Shown: positions 62,822 through 64,000 of the stretch, in pieces | How positions within the stretch are numbered: position 1 is the stretch's first letter | How the letters are laid out: every line of letters begins with the position of its first letter | Origin: DATLNF01 sp035536235 | GTDB taxonomy: Bacteria; Actinomycetota; Actinomycetes; BP-191 | Assembly (NCBI GenBank): GCA_035536235.1 | Contig: DATLOQ010000045.1 | Location: forward strand, 70,955-134,954 | Reading direction: 5' to 3' | Length of the DNA: 64,000 bases | Position numbers and translations under genes: made by a program | Notes under the pieces: generated by a model | What the model was told of the DNA's origin: nothing | Databases searched by the model: none | What the model saw: the letters and a program-made list of their open reading frames with translations, nothing else

Positions 62822-64000
62822 GTGCCCATCGACAGGAACACGACCGCCGCGCGCCAAGGCCGGGGCCGGCGGCTGGTGATCGTCGAGTCACCCGCGAAGG
62901 CCAAGACGATTGCCGGGTTCCTCGGCAGTGACTTCATCGTGGAGTCGTCCATCGGGCACATCCGTGATCTCCCGCGCAATGCCGCCGACGTCCCGGCTGC
63001 GCAGAAGGGCGAGTCCTGGGCCCGGCTCGGGGTGAACGTCGACGACGACTTCAAGCCGCTCTACGTCGTGTCGCCGGAGAAGCGCGACCAGGTGCGCAAG
63101 CTCAGGGCGCTGCTCAGGGACGCCAGCGAGCTCTACCTCGCCACAGACGAGGATCGCGAGGGCGAGGCGATCGCCTGGCATCTGCTCGAGGTGCTCAGCC
63201 CGCCGACCTCGATGCCGGTCAAGCGGATGGTCTTCCACGAGATCACCCCGACGGCAATCGCCCACGCCGTGGAGAACCATCGCGACATCGACCGCCGCCT
63301 CGTCGATGCACAGGAGACCCGGCGCATCCTCGACCGCCTGTATGGCTACGAAGTGTCGCCGGTGCTGTGGAAGAAGGTCATGCCGAAGCTGTCGGCCGGC
63401 CGGGTGCAGAGTGTCGCGACCCGCATCATCGTCGAGCGCGAGCGCGCCCGGATGCGCTTCCGGGCCGCCGGCTACTGGGACATCGAAGGCACCTTTGACG
63501 CCCTTACAGCTCCGCCGGGGGTGAGCACCGCCTTCACCGCCACCCTGATCTCCCTCGCCGGTGCGCGGCTGGCCACCGGCAAGGACTTCGGCGAGGACGG
63601 CGCGCTGACGAGGGCCGGTGCCGTGGTGCTCGACGAGGGTCAGGCGCGCGGGCTGGCGGAGCGACTGCGCGACTCAGCGCACTCCGTTCGGTCAGTGGAG
63701 GAGAAGCCCTACCGGCGCTCGCCGTACGCCCCCTTCATGACGTCCACCCTGCAGCAGGAAGCGGGGCGCAAGCTGCGCTTTCCCTCGCAGCGCACGATGC
63801 AGATCGCCCAGCGCCTGTATGAGAACGGTCACATCACGTACATGCGCACCGACTCGACAACACTGTCGGAGACCGCCCTCAACGCGGCGCGCAGTCAGGC
63901 TCGGGAGCTCTACGGCCCGGACTACGTGCCGGACTCGCCGCGGCGGTACGAGAAGAAGGTCAAGAACGCGCAGGAAGCGCACGAGGCGATCCGGCCGTCC
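62822..64000 (+). CDS. topA: DNA topoisomerase I, N-terminal part (runs off the right edge)
   Basis: 393 residues are visible, still open at the window end. The TOPRIM domain has RRLVIVESPAKAKTI (~17-30, Mg-binding Glu) and LYLATDEDREGEAIAWHL (~110, DxD metal site). The active-site tyrosine is in HITYMRTDSTTLS (~340), which attacks DNA during relaxation. SAGRVQSVATRI is a conserved core motif. GTG 62822 follows GGAG at 6 bases. It relaxes negative supercoils and is normally essential in actinobacteria. Confidence 0.95.
   Translation, partial: MPIDRNTTAARQGRGRRLVIVESPAKAKTIAGFLGSDFIVESSIGHIRDLPRNAADVPAAQKGESWARLGVNVDDDFKPLYVVSPEKRDQVRKLRALLRDASELYLATDEDREGEAIAWHLLEVLSPPTSMPVKRMVFHEITPTAIAHAVENHRDIDRRLVDAQETRRILDRLYGYEVSPVLWKKVMPKLSAGRVQSVATRIIVERERARMRFRAAGYWDIEGTFDALTAPPGVSTAFTATLISLAGARLATGKDFGEDGALTRAGAVVLDEGQARGLAERLRDSAHSVRSVEEKPYRRSPYAPFMTSTLQQEAGRKLRFPSQRTMQIAQRLYENGHITYMRTDSTTLSETALNAARSQARELYGPDYVPDSPRRYEKKVKNAQEAHEAIRPS

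Overview
This is a high-GC window with short intergenic gaps, many GTG starts and many 1-4 base start/stop overlaps. It comes from an actinobacterial chromosome. The gene order matches a block conserved between Mycobacterium tuberculosis (about Rv3677c to Rv3646c) and Streptomyces coelicolor (about SCO3571 to SCO3543): MBL hydrolase, nth, TlpA-like thioredoxin, CoA-type NUDIX, MarP protease, epoxide hydrolase, acs, HAD phosphatase, ssd/tadA/tadB/tadC, DUF4244, TadE, helicase, bldG, hppA, topA. The genus cannot be fixed from sequence alone. A non-mycobacterial actinomycete, for example from the Propionibacteriales or Frankiales, is my guess.

Layout. 0-24.9 kb: housekeeping and envelope genes. 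They include an adenylyl cyclase-ATPase-TPR protein (1215-4730), an RsiG-like c-di-GMP-responsive anti-sigma factor (6113-6673), nth, a DedA-PAP2 fusion, MarP, acs followed by three related membrane-anchored proteins, two tandem secreted paralogues, a Fic-like protein without the catalytic histidine, nnrD, a histidine phosphatase and a HAD hydrolase. The 343-base gap after the HAD gene carries a probable structured small RNA. 25.2-29.3 kb: the Tad/Flp pilus-type operon ssd-tadA-tadB-tadC-DUF4244. 29.3-50.5 kb: an accessory segment that separates DUF4244 from the TadE/TadG-like genes, which are neighbours in M. tuberculosis. It holds three class III cyclase sequences (one intact, one frameshifted, one short remnant), two 897-residue LuxR-type STAND regulators, a broken glycosyltransferase, small enzyme-like genes, an ECF sigma/anti-sigma/ABC exporter operon and a modEABC-like molybdate operon. 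50.6-51.4 kb: the displaced TadE- and TadG-like genes. 51.4-64 kb: a class E sortase with a secreted cell-surface protein, a MrfA-like helicase, TerC, BldG with its kinase-like partner, a K+-independent H+-pyrophosphatase and the start of topA.

How it fits together. The window is rich in second-messenger and partner-switch signalling: cAMP cyclases, a c-di-GMP-sensing anti-sigma factor, BldG/ApgA-like proteins, and an ECF sigma with a zinc anti-sigma. These sit beside envelope machinery (Tad pilus, sortase, MarP, secreted proteins). Two upstream sites sharing TCCACAGAT-N8-GGGTCGCC precede DUF4244 and tadE, so the two halves of the split tad locus may still be co-regulated. Eleven genes have a TANNNT box 6-8 bases before the start codon, which points to common leaderless transcription.
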